This document shows, in pieces, positions 29,297-37,840 of a DNA stretch of 45,336 nucleotides. The stretch covers positions 1 through 45,336 of the IMG/VR virus record IMGVR_UViG_3300025164_000007; one strand, given 5' to 3'. The position numbers were made by a program, and so were the translations under genes. The stretch is from a virus. The first letter of the stretch is position 1. Each line of letters starts with the position of its first letter. The notes under the pieces were generated by a model that saw nothing but the letters and a program-made list of their open reading frames with translations, had not been told where the DNA came from and searched no databases.

Positions 29297-30604
29297 TCAT
29301 CCTCCGATGAGCACATTACGTGCTCCGCCACCTGCTGGATCGGTATGTTGAACCGCACCGATGTCTTTGTTGTCCGTTTGTCCCCACGTTCCTACCCCAG
29401 CACCTCTCAACTCCGCGCCGCCCCCCACTGTGCTGTTTGGGCGAAAGTCGCCGCCAGCCCGATTGACGTACGGATCGGCTGTGAGCGTTATTGGATTCAC
29501 GTTTTGTTTTGTGGTGCCAGTTGATCGTCCGGCGGTATTGTTGTAATCCGCACAATTAATTAAGCTACCCGCGCCATAAGCACGATAGCCGTAGCCCGTA
29601 TTGTTGGTTGCTAAACAGTTCAGAACAAAACCGGAAGTGCTATCTACAAGGTCAAAACCATCACCACCGCAACCGTCAGCGGTGCAATTCAGAATACCGC
29701 TAGCACCTGAACGAAATCCGTCGGCGCTGCAGGATCGGGCTAGACCGGACGCATGAAAGCCACCACCGAATCCGTTGGTGCACGAGATTGCCTGAGAACA
29801 AAATGTTGCCACTGTATTGAAGCCAGTACCACAGCCAGATGCTTGGCAACTCGTTGCAAGTACGCCGCCGTTGAATCCATTCGTAGGGCAATCCAGAGCT
29901 TCACAAAATTCAAAAAAAGTTCGATTGCCTCCAGTAAATCCGCTGACGGTGCTTTGCGAATTGCCGTCTGCCTTGAGGTTTACAAACAGCTGAAAATCAC
30001 CGCTTACTCCTGAAAACATTGTAATGGCGGTAATTGCCCCAGCGCTGACAATCGGCCGAGCGGCGCGATCGCCACGTGCAGCCGAATAGCCCTCCATCTT
30101 GAATCGAATGTTAGTTGCCACTACTATCGGACCAGCAGGACCAGGTGTTGCGGTGGTGAGGGTATAAGTGCCTGTTTTTACCCACACTTCCTGGCCATCA
30201 ACAGTCGCCAGAACTGCTGCCTGACCCGGAGTAGCGAGGGCTCCGCCTAACGTGCCTGTTCCACCAGTCGAGCCAACTGCTGCCGGACTCCGGTCAAGGG
30301 TCATGTACCCAGAGCCGTCCATTGAGGTTTCTGTGATTTGATAGAAACCACCTGTCCACGCGCCTCCTGTGACGATCTGAATTAGATTGCCGCGATCTGT
30401 GCCATCGAATGCCCGCGGACTCCCACCAGTGCTCTTGATCTTGGTGTTGGTGGTTGCATGGACTTCCAGGTCCGTCCAGGTTGTGGCAGCTTGGGATGCC
30501 CCGTAGCTCTTGTCGGTGCCAAGAGAGTCCGAGCGAAACCCGCCGCCGTTCGTGTCGACGCCTGTGGTTTGCACCTCGAAGACGGTATTTGCATGAAGGG
30601 CCAT
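29297..30604 (-). CDS. Tail spike-like protein, paralogue of the preceding spike
   Basis: 435 residues. The anchor (MALHANTVFEVQTTGVDTNGGGF) and the C-terminal cap (DIGAVQHTDPAGGGARNVLIGG) match the upstream spike, while the central beta-helix is different and Gly/Cys-rich (CQASGCGTGFNTVATFCSQAI, then CTADGCGGDGFDLVD). Conserved ends with a diverged middle indicate modular exchange of the binding domain. A role in host-surface recognition is inferred. Confidence 0.7.
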   Translation of the reverse strand: MALHANTVFEVQTTGVDTNGGGFRSDSLGTDKSYGASQAATTWTDLEVHATTNTKIKSTGGSPRAFDGTDRGNLIQIVTGGAWTGGFYQITETSMDGSGYMTLDRSPAAVGSTGGTGTLGGALATPGQAAVLATVDGQEVWVKTGTYTLTTATPGPAGPIVVATNIRFKMEGYSAARGDRAARPIVSAGAITAITMFSGVSGDFQLFVNLKADGNSQSTVSGFTGGNRTFFEFCEALDCPTNGFNGGVLATSCQASGCGTGFNTVATFCSQAISCTNGFGGGFHASGLARSCSADGFRSGASGILNCTADGCGGDGFDLVDSTSGFVLNCLATNNTGYGYRAYGAGSLINCADYNNTAGRSTGTTKQNVNPITLTADPYVNRAGGDFRPNSTVGGGAELRGAGVGTWGQTDNKDIGAVQHTDPAGGGARNVLIGG

Positions 30605-30628
30605 AGTAGTTCACGTAAGTGCCAAATG

Positions 30629-32059
30629 TCATCCTCCGATCAGCACATTACGTGTTCCTCCTCCAACTGGATCGGCGTGTTGGGAAGCGCCGAGGTCGCG
30701 ATTCGACAATGTGGCAGCGTTGCCGGGCCAAGTCTCTGGCAACCCAGCCCCGCGCAATAAAGCGCCCTGATTGGCAATATCGTTTAAATCGTAATCATTG
30801 GCAGCGGCATTTATGTATTGTGATCCAACCGTTACGGTGACATCGAGAACATTCGTGTACGGTGCAACGCTGTTGATCCCGGTCGTGTTGTCCATGTTAT
30901 TGCGGCTCCCACTTGTGTTCGCAGGATACCCAAATGCGTTACCGTCCCAGTTTGAATCTGCTGGATTTCCGGACGACAGCGCAAATTCGATCCCATAACC
31001 TCCATTCCCGGAGATGGAATTGTTCTGCCAATAGGACCCAATCAATGTATTGTCTGATGTGCTACTGATGCCATGCCGCCCATTGCCGTGAATCGTGTTT
31101 CCGACAACGATGCAAGCCCACCATACTTGGATGCCATCCGAAGACGCGCCAGTATTATTCGTGACGACGTTATTCAGCACGACCATCAAATTCGAGCCGC
31201 TTGCAGCAACAATTCCTGTACATGCATTGTCGTGGATATAATTCCCTATTACGGCAACATTGCCCACGACGGAAATAGCTCCTGAAGCCGCGCTTGTACC
31301 GTTAGTGATCTCATTTGCAGAGACTACTGTGATCGGGCTGGTTGAGGTTGGTTCAATGCCGACTGAAGTGAACCTATGGACTTTGCAATTTCTGACCACG
31401 GAATAGAACACGGTTCGTATTCCCTTTGATGTGCCGAGATTCGCGCAATCAACCTCGATGTTCTCGATCCACCATCCGTTGCCAGTGGCATCAAGCCCAA
31501 TAAGACCCGTACTTGTCGACAAAGTCAAAACTGCTCTTCCGGCATCACCTCTTGTAGTTGAGTAGCCAATCAACCTATTCGGCATCGTCACACTACCGGG
31601 AGTTACGCTGACAGACAACGTTGTCGTTACGGTGCTGGTGAAGGATCCTTTAACGAAGACTTTGTTGCTCGCAACCATCGCACCGGCCGCTTTCGCTATG
31701 GACGCCAAAGCGCCGCCCATCGCACCAACGACCGTCTGGCCCGCCGTACCGACAGACCGGTCAACTGTCCAGCGGTTAAACACTGTGTCGGCAGCAATGA
31801 TGCGGTAGAAGCCAGCTGTCGCGGTGCCCCCAGTAATTTGAAGAATGTTCCCGACGTCAGCGGCAATCACCGTGTAGTCCGTCGTCGACACATTGATCTG
31901 CTCAGTCGTCGTGTGAACCGTGCTGAGAGTGGTGAGTGTGGCGTGTGCCGCAGCTTGCTGGGATCGATCCGTACCAGATGCTTCAGCGACGAAACCTCCG
32001 CCGTTGCCATCCGATCCAGTGTCCCTGACCTCCCAGACAGTATTAGCTGACAAGGCCAT
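30629..32059 (-). CDS. Tail spike-like protein, right-handed beta-helix
   Basis: 476 residues. The N-terminal anchor MALSANTVWEVRDTGSDGNGGGF is shared with the neighbouring spike. The centre is a series of short parallel strands with Asn ladders (VVLNNVVTNNTGASSDGIQVWW, GNTIHGNGRHGISS), typical of a parallel beta-helix/pectate-lyase fold used for polysaccharide recognition or cleavage. It ends DLGASQHADPVGGGTRNVLIGG, again shared with the neighbour. The last three codons plus stop (ATC GGA GGA TGA) form the Shine-Dalgarno of the next gene. Confidence 0.7.
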   Translation of the reverse strand: MALSANTVWEVRDTGSDGNGGGFVAEASGTDRSQQAAAHATLTTLSTVHTTTEQINVSTTDYTVIAADVGNILQITGGTATAGFYRIIAADTVFNRWTVDRSVGTAGQTVVGAMGGALASIAKAAGAMVASNKVFVKGSFTSTVTTTLSVSVTPGSVTMPNRLIGYSTTRGDAGRAVLTLSTSTGLIGLDATGNGWWIENIEVDCANLGTSKGIRTVFYSVVRNCKVHRFTSVGIEPTSTSPITVVSANEITNGTSAASGAISVVGNVAVIGNYIHDNACTGIVAASGSNLMVVLNNVVTNNTGASSDGIQVWWACIVVGNTIHGNGRHGISSTSDNTLIGSYWQNNSISGNGGYGIEFALSSGNPADSNWDGNAFGYPANTSGSRNNMDNTTGINSVAPYTNVLDVTVTVGSQYINAAANDYDLNDIANQGALLRGAGLPETWPGNAATLSNRDLGASQHADPVGGGTRNVLIGG

Positions 32060-32067
32060 TTATTTTC

Positions 32068-32394
32068 TCAAAATCTCGGCTGTCCATTCACGGCAAATGC
32101 ACGCAGGCGATCTTTCCTTGTTGGGGTTCCCGTGTTGCCCCACGTCGCCAGGTCCGTCGCCGCCGTGACGAGGACATTGATTTTTGCGCCTGTCGCTGGG
32201 TGTCTGCCGTCAATCGCCGCCCCATCGTTTACGATCTCTATGCCGGAATTCGGAATCAACGTCGCCAACATTGGGTTTGCCGTCCATTCCGCAATGAACG
32301 CATCGGCCGTCTCGATCGCTTGCAGCAAGGCATCAGCAAACACCCTTGCACGCTCGTTGCTGAATCGAACGGCTTCCGGGTCTGTTATCGCCAT
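32068..32394 (-). CDS. Small conserved phage protein
   Basis: 108 residues from the ATG at 32392-32394 with AGGA upstream. N-terminal helices (SNERARVFADALLQAIETADAFIAEW) are followed by a short mixed region with DRLRAFAVNGQPRF at the end. The family was not recognised. It lies between the repeat-containing fibre and the first tail spike, so a virion or fibre-assembly role is plausible. Confidence 0.6.
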   Translation of the reverse strand: MAITDPEAVRFSNERARVFADALLQAIETADAFIAEWTANPMLATLIPNSGIEIVNDGAAIDGRHPATGAKINVLVTAATDLATWGNTGTPTRKDRLRAFAVNGQPRF

Positions 32395-32412
32395 GATCAA
32401 ATCCTTTGCTCG

Positions 32413-33951
32413 TTAGACTTCGACGTAGGTCGCCACGGCCACTACGCCATTTGCCAATCCTAAATTGATATTGACTGCCCTGGTGACCGCCGCTGTCTCA
32501 AACCAGCCAAGAGGGCTAAACGGCAGCGTCAATCCTCCAGGACCGGTAGCCCCAGTGACGTCCAACGGAATTTTACGTGTCGCGTCCGCGTACAAATCCG
32601 CCGTCCCGTCATTCAGATAAATTGCATTGGTACCGGCCGTCCCGATCACTTGAAGCGATAAAATCCGAATTATCTTGCCGGCTACGGCTGCCACGAGCGA
32701 TTGATTGCCCGTCGTCGCTGAGCTGAACTTGGCAAACTTCGGAGTCAATGCCGTCGCCGCCACCATCAACGCATCTGTTGCCAGAGCGGCGCTAATCGTA
32801 TCCGTTGTTCTGACTCTAGCCGGCTGAGTCAGAACATCTACGTCACCGATGTTGTTCGTGCCCGCAGCCAAGTTCGCCGTAACGGTCCCATCAACCGTCA
32901 AGGAACCAGCGTTGTCATCGACCGATACGACGCCCGTTGAATCGCTGGCGACCGTTACGCGCAGAGCCGTTGCTTCCGTGCCACCACCGGTCGTTGAAAG
33001 CGGCGCTGGCACGGTCAGTACATCGACATCGCCAATGTTGTTTGTGCCAGTCGGTAAGGCCGCGCTGACTTGAACCGCGAATGTGCCCGTACCGACAACT
33101 GTGGTGTTGCCGCTGGTGATCACCCACAGCGCGCCGTTGGCGTCCACACGTGTTGGGGCATAGTCACCCTCAACGGGCGTCAAAGCGCTCAGCGCGTCAT
33201 CCCTGATGGCCAGGATGGCCATCCCTGTGTCCGTCGCCCCGGCCAACGAATCAACCGCCTTGCCCAGGTTCGTCGCACCTGTTCCGGGGATGATCGACGT
33301 TATATCGACATCTCCGATGTCAACCCCGGAATTCGCGGCCAACTTTCCTATCGCATTTGTACCGGCTGGCAACGGGTTTGTAATCGACGTTACCGCCGTT
33401 ACCGTTCCAATGTTCCACGTGCCTGACTGCGTCGCCGCTATCGTTCCGCTGTGGATGGTCCACAGCGCGCCGTTGGCGTCGACCCGCAGCGGCACATAGT
33501 CGCTCTCGACCGGTGTCAAGGCACTCAGGGCGTCGTCTCTGACTGCCAGCGGCGCAACTCCGGTGTCCGTCGCCCCGGAAGCGCTGTCTACTGCTTTTCC
33601 GAGGTTCGTCGCACCCGTTCCGGGGACGATCGATGCCACATCCACATCCCCGATGTCCACTCCATTATTTGCTGCAAGTTTGCCGATTGCATTCGTACCC
33701 GCTGGTAAAGCGCCAACGAGGTCGCATTGAACATTTCCATCGGCATCGAGCAAAATTGCCAGTACCGTGCCCGTGCCGTTCTTGACCGTGTTGCCCGCAA
33801 CGGGCAGCGGATTCGTGGCGGCGACAAAACCGTTAAACGCTCCATCGATTCCCAATTCGATTTTGGTTACCGGCGTCTTGATCCCTGCATTGTCATCTGT
33901 TCGCAGTGCATCACCACCGGTGCCAATATTTAGGGTTGTGTTGTCTGCCAC
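32413..33951 (-). CDS. Repeat-containing beta-rich structural/adhesin protein
   Basis: 512 residues, GTG start after GAGGAC. It contains two long tandem units of about 100-110 residues, each running from PAGTNAIGKLAAN through GDVD, VPGTGATNLGKAVDS and ALSALTPVE to VDANGALW. Two shorter LPTGTNNIGDVDVLT / LAAGTNNIGDVDVLT units follow. The C-terminus (AGTNAIYLNDGTADLYAD) is typical of phage head-fibre or tail adhesion proteins. DNA repeats make the gene prone to recombination and copy-number change. Confidence 0.65.
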   Translation of the reverse strand: MADNTTLNIGTGGDALRTDDNAGIKTPVTKIELGIDGAFNGFVAATNPLPVAGNTVKNGTGTVLAILLDADGNVQCDLVGALPAGTNAIGKLAANNGVDIGDVDVASIVPGTGATNLGKAVDSASGATDTGVAPLAVRDDALSALTPVESDYVPLRVDANGALWTIHSGTIAATQSGTWNIGTVTAVTSITNPLPAGTNAIGKLAANSGVDIGDVDITSIIPGTGATNLGKAVDSLAGATDTGMAILAIRDDALSALTPVEGDYAPTRVDANGALWVITSGNTTVVGTGTFAVQVSAALPTGTNNIGDVDVLTVPAPLSTTGGGTEATALRVTVASDSTGVVSVDDNAGSLTVDGTVTANLAAGTNNIGDVDVLTQPARVRTTDTISAALATDALMVAATALTPKFAKFSSATTGNQSLVAAVAGKIIRILSLQVIGTAGTNAIYLNDGTADLYADATRKIPLDVTGATGPGGLTLPFSPLGWFETAAVTRAVNINLGLANGVVAVATYVEV

Positions 33952-33963
33952 GTTTCGGGTCCT

Positions 33964-34287
33964 CTATGTTTCCTTCCAGCAAATGATCTCAACCACGACC
34001 CCGGCCTGCCCCGAGCCGCAGTAAATCGTTCTCGGCTGTACAACGAGGTCCTCGGCCCACCCAAGTTTCTCCGGGCTGTTGTACCACATCCCTGACTTGA
34101 TCGTCCCCCAAGGCGCCGTTGGCGTTGCAACCTTCCCGGTCACGAACGCATACCGCACATCAAACGCCGTGCGGCACTGGGCCGAGAAATATTTCGTGCC
34201 AACCGATAGTTGCTGCGAGTATTCCGTGTTCGCGTTGGTCAACGTCAGATTGAAAATCTCAGGCGTTAAAACTTCGGATGAGCCCAT
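33964..34287 (-). CDS. Small virion protein downstream of portal
   Basis: 107 residues from the ATG at 34285-34287, which has a good ribosome site (GGAGAGG); an upstream in-frame start is weaker. All-beta composition with FNLTLTNANTEYSQQL and MWYNSPEKLGW. Proteins with the opening phrase about 'NTEYSQ' occur as small structural proteins in phages, but I do not recognise the family with confidence. Confidence 0.6.
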   Translation of the reverse strand: MGSSEVLTPEIFNLTLTNANTEYSQQLSVGTKYFSAQCRTAFDVRYAFVTGKVATPTAPWGTIKSGMWYNSPEKLGWAEDLVVQPRTIYCGSGQAGVVVEIICWKET

Positions 34288-35587
34288 GTCCGTTCCTCTC
34301 CAAAAACTTCCGGCCGGCCGCGACCAAGTCCGCGGCGTCAACTATTCCACGACCAACAAGCAACTCAGCAGCCGTCGGTTCGTCCACCGCCATCCGTTGC
34401 TGTCCTGGCTGGGTCCCTGGCTGTTGCTGGGCCTGACCCTCGGGCTGCCGCATCTGTTCCATTGCTTGCTGAGCCAACGGCTTTGTCTGCACTTCAAATG
34501 CTTCAGCTTTTCCGTAGTTCAACAGCACCAATGGCTCCATCAGCTGTGTCACCACCACCGCCACGACCTGAGACAGCCACCGGTCGGCATTCGTGAAAAA
34601 CGCTTGCATCGGAACTTGTTTGCCCTGCCACGCGCCAGAGCCCTCCGACGTTAACACGTCGTCCGGTATTTCCAACCCGCGCAACATTTCAATGTCCAGC
34701 TGCTTTGGATAATCGAAAATATGCGTCGGGTTCGACGGCACAGTAGCCCGTTCGATTGGCCACATTTCGCTGCCATCCGCGTACCGTTTGCTCGGCCTCG
34801 TGATGATATGCCCCGCCTTGGCCTGTTCAGCCATTTCTCGGACAATATCCCTGTTTGGCACTTCACCTTTGCCGTCAATGTTCGTTGTTCCTGGCGGATA
34901 ACCCATGTCCAATCCGCCGTATGCGTCCTTGTGCGCAAACAGCCTTCGCACGTCTAGCGCGCCGCCGTTCAACCACTTGTCGGCCCAAGGGCTGTGGGCC
35001 CCCTTACAAGCGCTGACCCCATACGGCGAGTCGCATTCAGCGTTGTAAGCGTGCCACCAACTTTTCGGAAACTCCAGGTCCACGTGTCCCAAGCCCGCGC
35101 CCATTCTCTGCACACGGGTTCCTGCCAGCTCCCCGCCACGCCTGAGCGCCAACACGTCGATAGCTGCCCGTTCCAGCAACCGATCGATCTGAACCTGACC
35201 ATCCTGCAACTTGTACGTGACCTCTCCGGCCGACCAACCCCATATCTGCGCCGACAGAATCTTGTCTAAGTCGAACGACCATATTCGCCCCAACTGTTTG
35301 TAAACGAACCTGGCGACCTCTGGCCGATCTGCAATTACTCCCGGGACCCACTTCGTGACGCCCTGGGACGCGCCAATCTTGTACGCGAACTCAGCTTGAT
35401 ACAACGGTGCGGCGCGCATGGCCAATCCGAGCCGGATCGTCGGGTCAATCAACATCTGGCGGATCGTCTCATAGGTGAATAATGGTAAATCCCGGACCTG
35501 GGTGAACATGTGATACGGGAAGTGCTTGTAGGATGCCGTCAACGGCTTCCCCAAGAATCTCTCGCGTACTCGGTTCACCAAACCCAT
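34259..35587 (-). CDS. Portal protein (DUF935/Mu gp29-like)
   Basis: 442 residues, ATG start. The layout matches DUF935-type portals: FTYETIRQMLIDPTIRLGLAMRAAPLY near the start, WGWSAGEVTYKL with an aromatic-rich core, FAHKDAYGG, and NRDIVREMAEQAKAGHIITRPS. The C-terminal region is Gln/Pro-rich (QPEGQAQQQPGTQPGQQ), then a helical tail. The dodecameric portal is the DNA channel and docks the terminase. It is unusual that the gene lies at the end of the tail block rather than beside the terminase. Confidence 0.75.
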   Translation of the reverse strand: MGLVNRVRERFLGKPLTASYKHFPYHMFTQVRDLPLFTYETIRQMLIDPTIRLGLAMRAAPLYQAEFAYKIGASQGVTKWVPGVIADRPEVARFVYKQLGRIWSFDLDKILSAQIWGWSAGEVTYKLQDGQVQIDRLLERAAIDVLALRRGGELAGTRVQRMGAGLGHVDLEFPKSWWHAYNAECDSPYGVSACKGAHSPWADKWLNGGALDVRRLFAHKDAYGGLDMGYPPGTTNIDGKGEVPNRDIVREMAEQAKAGHIITRPSKRYADGSEMWPIERATVPSNPTHIFDYPKQLDIEMLRGLEIPDDVLTSEGSGAWQGKQVPMQAFFTNADRWLSQVVAVVVTQLMEPLVLLNYGKAEAFEVQTKPLAQQAMEQMRQPEGQAQQQPGTQPGQQRMAVDEPTAAELLVGRGIVDAADLVAAGRKFLERNGHGLIRSFNA

Positions 35588-35590
35588 ACA

Positions 35591-36192
35591 TCACCGTTTC
35601 ATTGCGATCCGCGCGGCTTCCGTTTCTTCACGGACTACCTGTTTCAGCGACTCCAATCGCGCCCGTCTCGCTAACTGCTCATTGCCATACGCCAATAGAT
35701 GCAGATCGTAAACGACCTCATAGTCCGTGTGATCGTACCGCCCATCAAATATCCTCTGCTGAGCCTGTATCCTCCTCAGATTGGCGAGGAGCCCGAGCTG
35801 TCGTTCCCTGCTTAATGCTCCTGCATCGACCCCATACCAATAAGTCAGTTCGGCCGTCAGTTCGTTTTTTTTTGCAGGTCCGCAAAATAATCCGCACACA
35901 CGACCCATGCACGCATTGCAATTGCTGGCGTGCATTCGTATCCGATCTCGACCAATGACGTGCATAGGTCCTTCGCGAACTGAGCCGTCGGCTGATACCG
36001 ACCATCGATGATCTCCAATCCGTGCTTGCGTTCCAGTTCCTCCGCCGACAACTTGACCAACAACGGATCCATCTCGATTGTGTGGCCATCGTATTGACCA
36101 CCGCGCACGTCGAATTTGATCAACCCATCCTGCGCTGCGCCGTTGGCTGACGGCTCGCGACGCGCCCGTACTAGCTTCTTTTTTCTCGTCAT
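35591..36192 (-). CDS. Tail assembly chaperone long form (-1 frameshift product, 200 aa)
   Basis: The short frame and the downstream frame overlap at nine consecutive adenines (minus strand of 35865-35873). Zero-frame reading CTG CAA AAA AAA ACG AAC TGA stops at once. A -1 slip on the A run gives LQKKNELTAELTYWYGVDAG and continues 91 residues to 35591, giving a 200-residue fusion. A short form plus a -1 extended form is the hallmark of tail assembly chaperone pairs (lambda G/GT). The downstream frame has only a poor independent start (35965, inside the first gene) and no ribosome site. Confidence 0.75.
35857..36192 (-). CDS. Tail assembly chaperone short form
   Basis: 111 residues from the ATG at 36190-36192, 5 bases after the previous stop; a longer reading from 36273 overlaps the upstream gene and is rejected. 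A basic N-terminus (MTRKKKLVRARR) is followed by FDVRGGQYDGHTIEMDP, a helical region and ECTPAIAMRAWVVCADYFADLQKK, ending on the slippery A run. Chaperone short forms coat the tape measure during tail assembly. Here the gene lies after the tape-measure-like gene, while the usual order places it before. Confidence 0.75.
   Translation of the reverse strand: MTRKKKLVRARREPSANGAAQDGLIKFDVRGGQYDGHTIEMDPLLVKLSAEELERKHGLEIIDGRYQPTAQFAKDLCTSLVEIGYECTPAIAMRAWVVCADYFADLQKKTN
35865..35873 (-). promoter_or_regulatory. Slippery A9 site for -1 ribosomal frameshifting
   Basis: C-AAAAAAAAA-C in the minus-strand message, 6 bases before the zero-frame stop codon. A-runs are established slippery sequences for -1 frameshifting in phage tail chaperone genes. 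The zero-frame and -1 products join without gap. Nothing else in the phage has such a long A run inside coding sequence. Confidence 0.75.
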
Positions 36193-36197
36193 GCCCC

Positions 36198-37838
36198 TCA
36201 ACCTATCGCTGAATAATTGACCGGAATTGCTACTCTGCCCGGGTTTGCTGCGATCATATAATCGATCGACCACCGCGCCTCAAAGAGGTCAATGCCGAAA
36301 TACGTGTCGACCACGCGCTGCTGGAAGACACTAGCTACTTCCACCGGCGACTGTGTGCCGACCTTTTCCAGCCTAGGCCGTGGTATCACGTGGCCAACGC
36401 GCGTGGCCTTTCCGACGAGCCTGATCCCATATCGACTTGCGCCCCCTACCTGAATCGTATCGGCAATCAAAGACTGTGAAGAAGTTCCATAATCTAACAC
36501 CCGTCCCGGCACAATGCCCGATTGATTGGCATCATGGGATCCAGGCTCCGTGTCGTCTTGTTCTTGCAATGGCGACTGGCGCACCGCGGGACGATCCCTG
36601 TATGGAATGGCTGCACTGTCATATTTGATCCAGCTTTTCTCCTCCGGCGGCTTCGTGTTTTGAAACTGGCCCATTCTCAACTCACCCGGCGAAACGAATA
36701 CGTGCAACTGGGCATTGTTTGGCGAGATGATCTTGTCTCCGGTGCAGAGATTCACGATTGCTTCGTCCGCCGCAATGTCCAACAATCTTGATGAACCTCG
36801 ATTCGAGAATGCCGTGCCCGCGAGCGATATGGCCCAACGCTCCCACGTAGTTCCGATCGGCCGCCATAGCCCTGAATCACCGATGACATTCCGCAACCCT
36901 GTCAAGAGCGTGTAAGAAATCCCGAACGATTGCGGTCTGTTAAATAGGTCCTCTTCGATGTCCAATGCTGTGAGGAACGGATACACCCCGCGACGCTTCG
37001 CCCAATCCAACCGCTGCGAAGCCAACGTATGAAATATCGCCCATGCCTCGGCGGCCGTAATTCCGGCCTGCATCGCAATGGTCGCCGTCATCGTAATCGT
37101 TGGCTTGAAACCCTCCTTGTCCCGTCTCCACGACATCCTTGTCCGGCAATCGATCATTGTGACGTTGGCCGGATATGGGTTTGGCGAATTGATCTCCGTG
37201 TCCATGATCGAGAAATCGATCCGCGCCTTGTTGCCAGCTAACGTCCAGTTCTGTGTCCTGTTGAACCCCGCCAACAACATCGGTGCGAAAAAATCTCGGT
37301 ATCTATCCGCCGAATCAACCCCCAACACCGATAAAGTTTCGATGAATCCCGTCAGCGTTCTGGTCGTCATCCCGTATTGATCGATTGACCAGCCGATTCC
37401 CCACTGTATCGATTTGATCCCGCGCGATTTGAATCCCTTGCATGGCCCGACCGTCACGGTTACGCGCCAAACGATTTCGGCCGCTCGGTTGTCGCCTATT
37501 GGGTTCCACGACAACAGCTCTGGATGGGGCCCGTTGTTGACGTCCCGCTTCGTACCCCGATTGATTACCAAGTCGTTCCCGAAACCCTTATTTTTGAAGA
37601 TCAGGACACCCCCGGACTTCATCAACTTGAATCGCAAATCCTCCATCACCTCATCCAACGTGTCAGCAGTTGATACGCCCTCCGTCACGATCGCATACGC
37701 CGTGATCGTAATCCTATGCTCTTTGGTCGTTCGCCCTGTTTCGTCCAATATCGCCGCCTGTTCAACCGTAATGTGGTGCGCACCGGTAAAGTCGTATCCG
37801 TTGTAGTGTAGCGTTCCGGTAGCTGGCAAACCCGGCAT
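36198..37838 (-). CDS. Large distal-tail/baseplate-like structural protein
   Basis: 546 residues from the ATG at 37836-37838, preceded by GAGGG. A GTG six bases earlier overlaps the previous stop and is an alternative. No family was recognised. The N-terminus is beta-rich (TGTLHYNGYDFTGAHHITVEQ), and there are several WRVTVTVG-like strands and a helical AAEAWAIFHTLASQRLDWAKR segment in the middle. Placement after the tape measure suggests a distal tail or baseplate hub component. Confidence 0.5.
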   Translation of the reverse strand: MPGLPATGTLHYNGYDFTGAHHITVEQAAILDETGRTTKEHRITITAYAIVTEGVSTADTLDEVMEDLRFKLMKSGGVLIFKNKGFGNDLVINRGTKRDVNNGPHPELLSWNPIGDNRAAEIVWRVTVTVGPCKGFKSRGIKSIQWGIGWSIDQYGMTTRTLTGFIETLSVLGVDSADRYRDFFAPMLLAGFNRTQNWTLAGNKARIDFSIMDTEINSPNPYPANVTMIDCRTRMSWRRDKEGFKPTITMTATIAMQAGITAAEAWAIFHTLASQRLDWAKRRGVYPFLTALDIEEDLFNRPQSFGISYTLLTGLRNVIGDSGLWRPIGTTWERWAISLAGTAFSNRGSSRLLDIAADEAIVNLCTGDKIISPNNAQLHVFVSPGELRMGQFQNTKPPEEKSWIKYDSAAIPYRDRPAVRQSPLQEQDDTEPGSHDANQSGIVPGRVLDYGTSSQSLIADTIQVGGASRYGIRLVGKATRVGHVIPRPRLEKVGTQSPVEVASVFQQRVVDTYFGIDLFEARWSIDYMIAANPGRVAIPVNYSAIG

Positions 37839-37840
37839 CG

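Noticed and set aside
28826-29300. CRISPR array or attachment site anywhere in the window
   Set aside because: No regularly spaced identical repeats with unique spacers were seen, and no integrase to pair with an attachment site; the repeats found are in genes or arrays.
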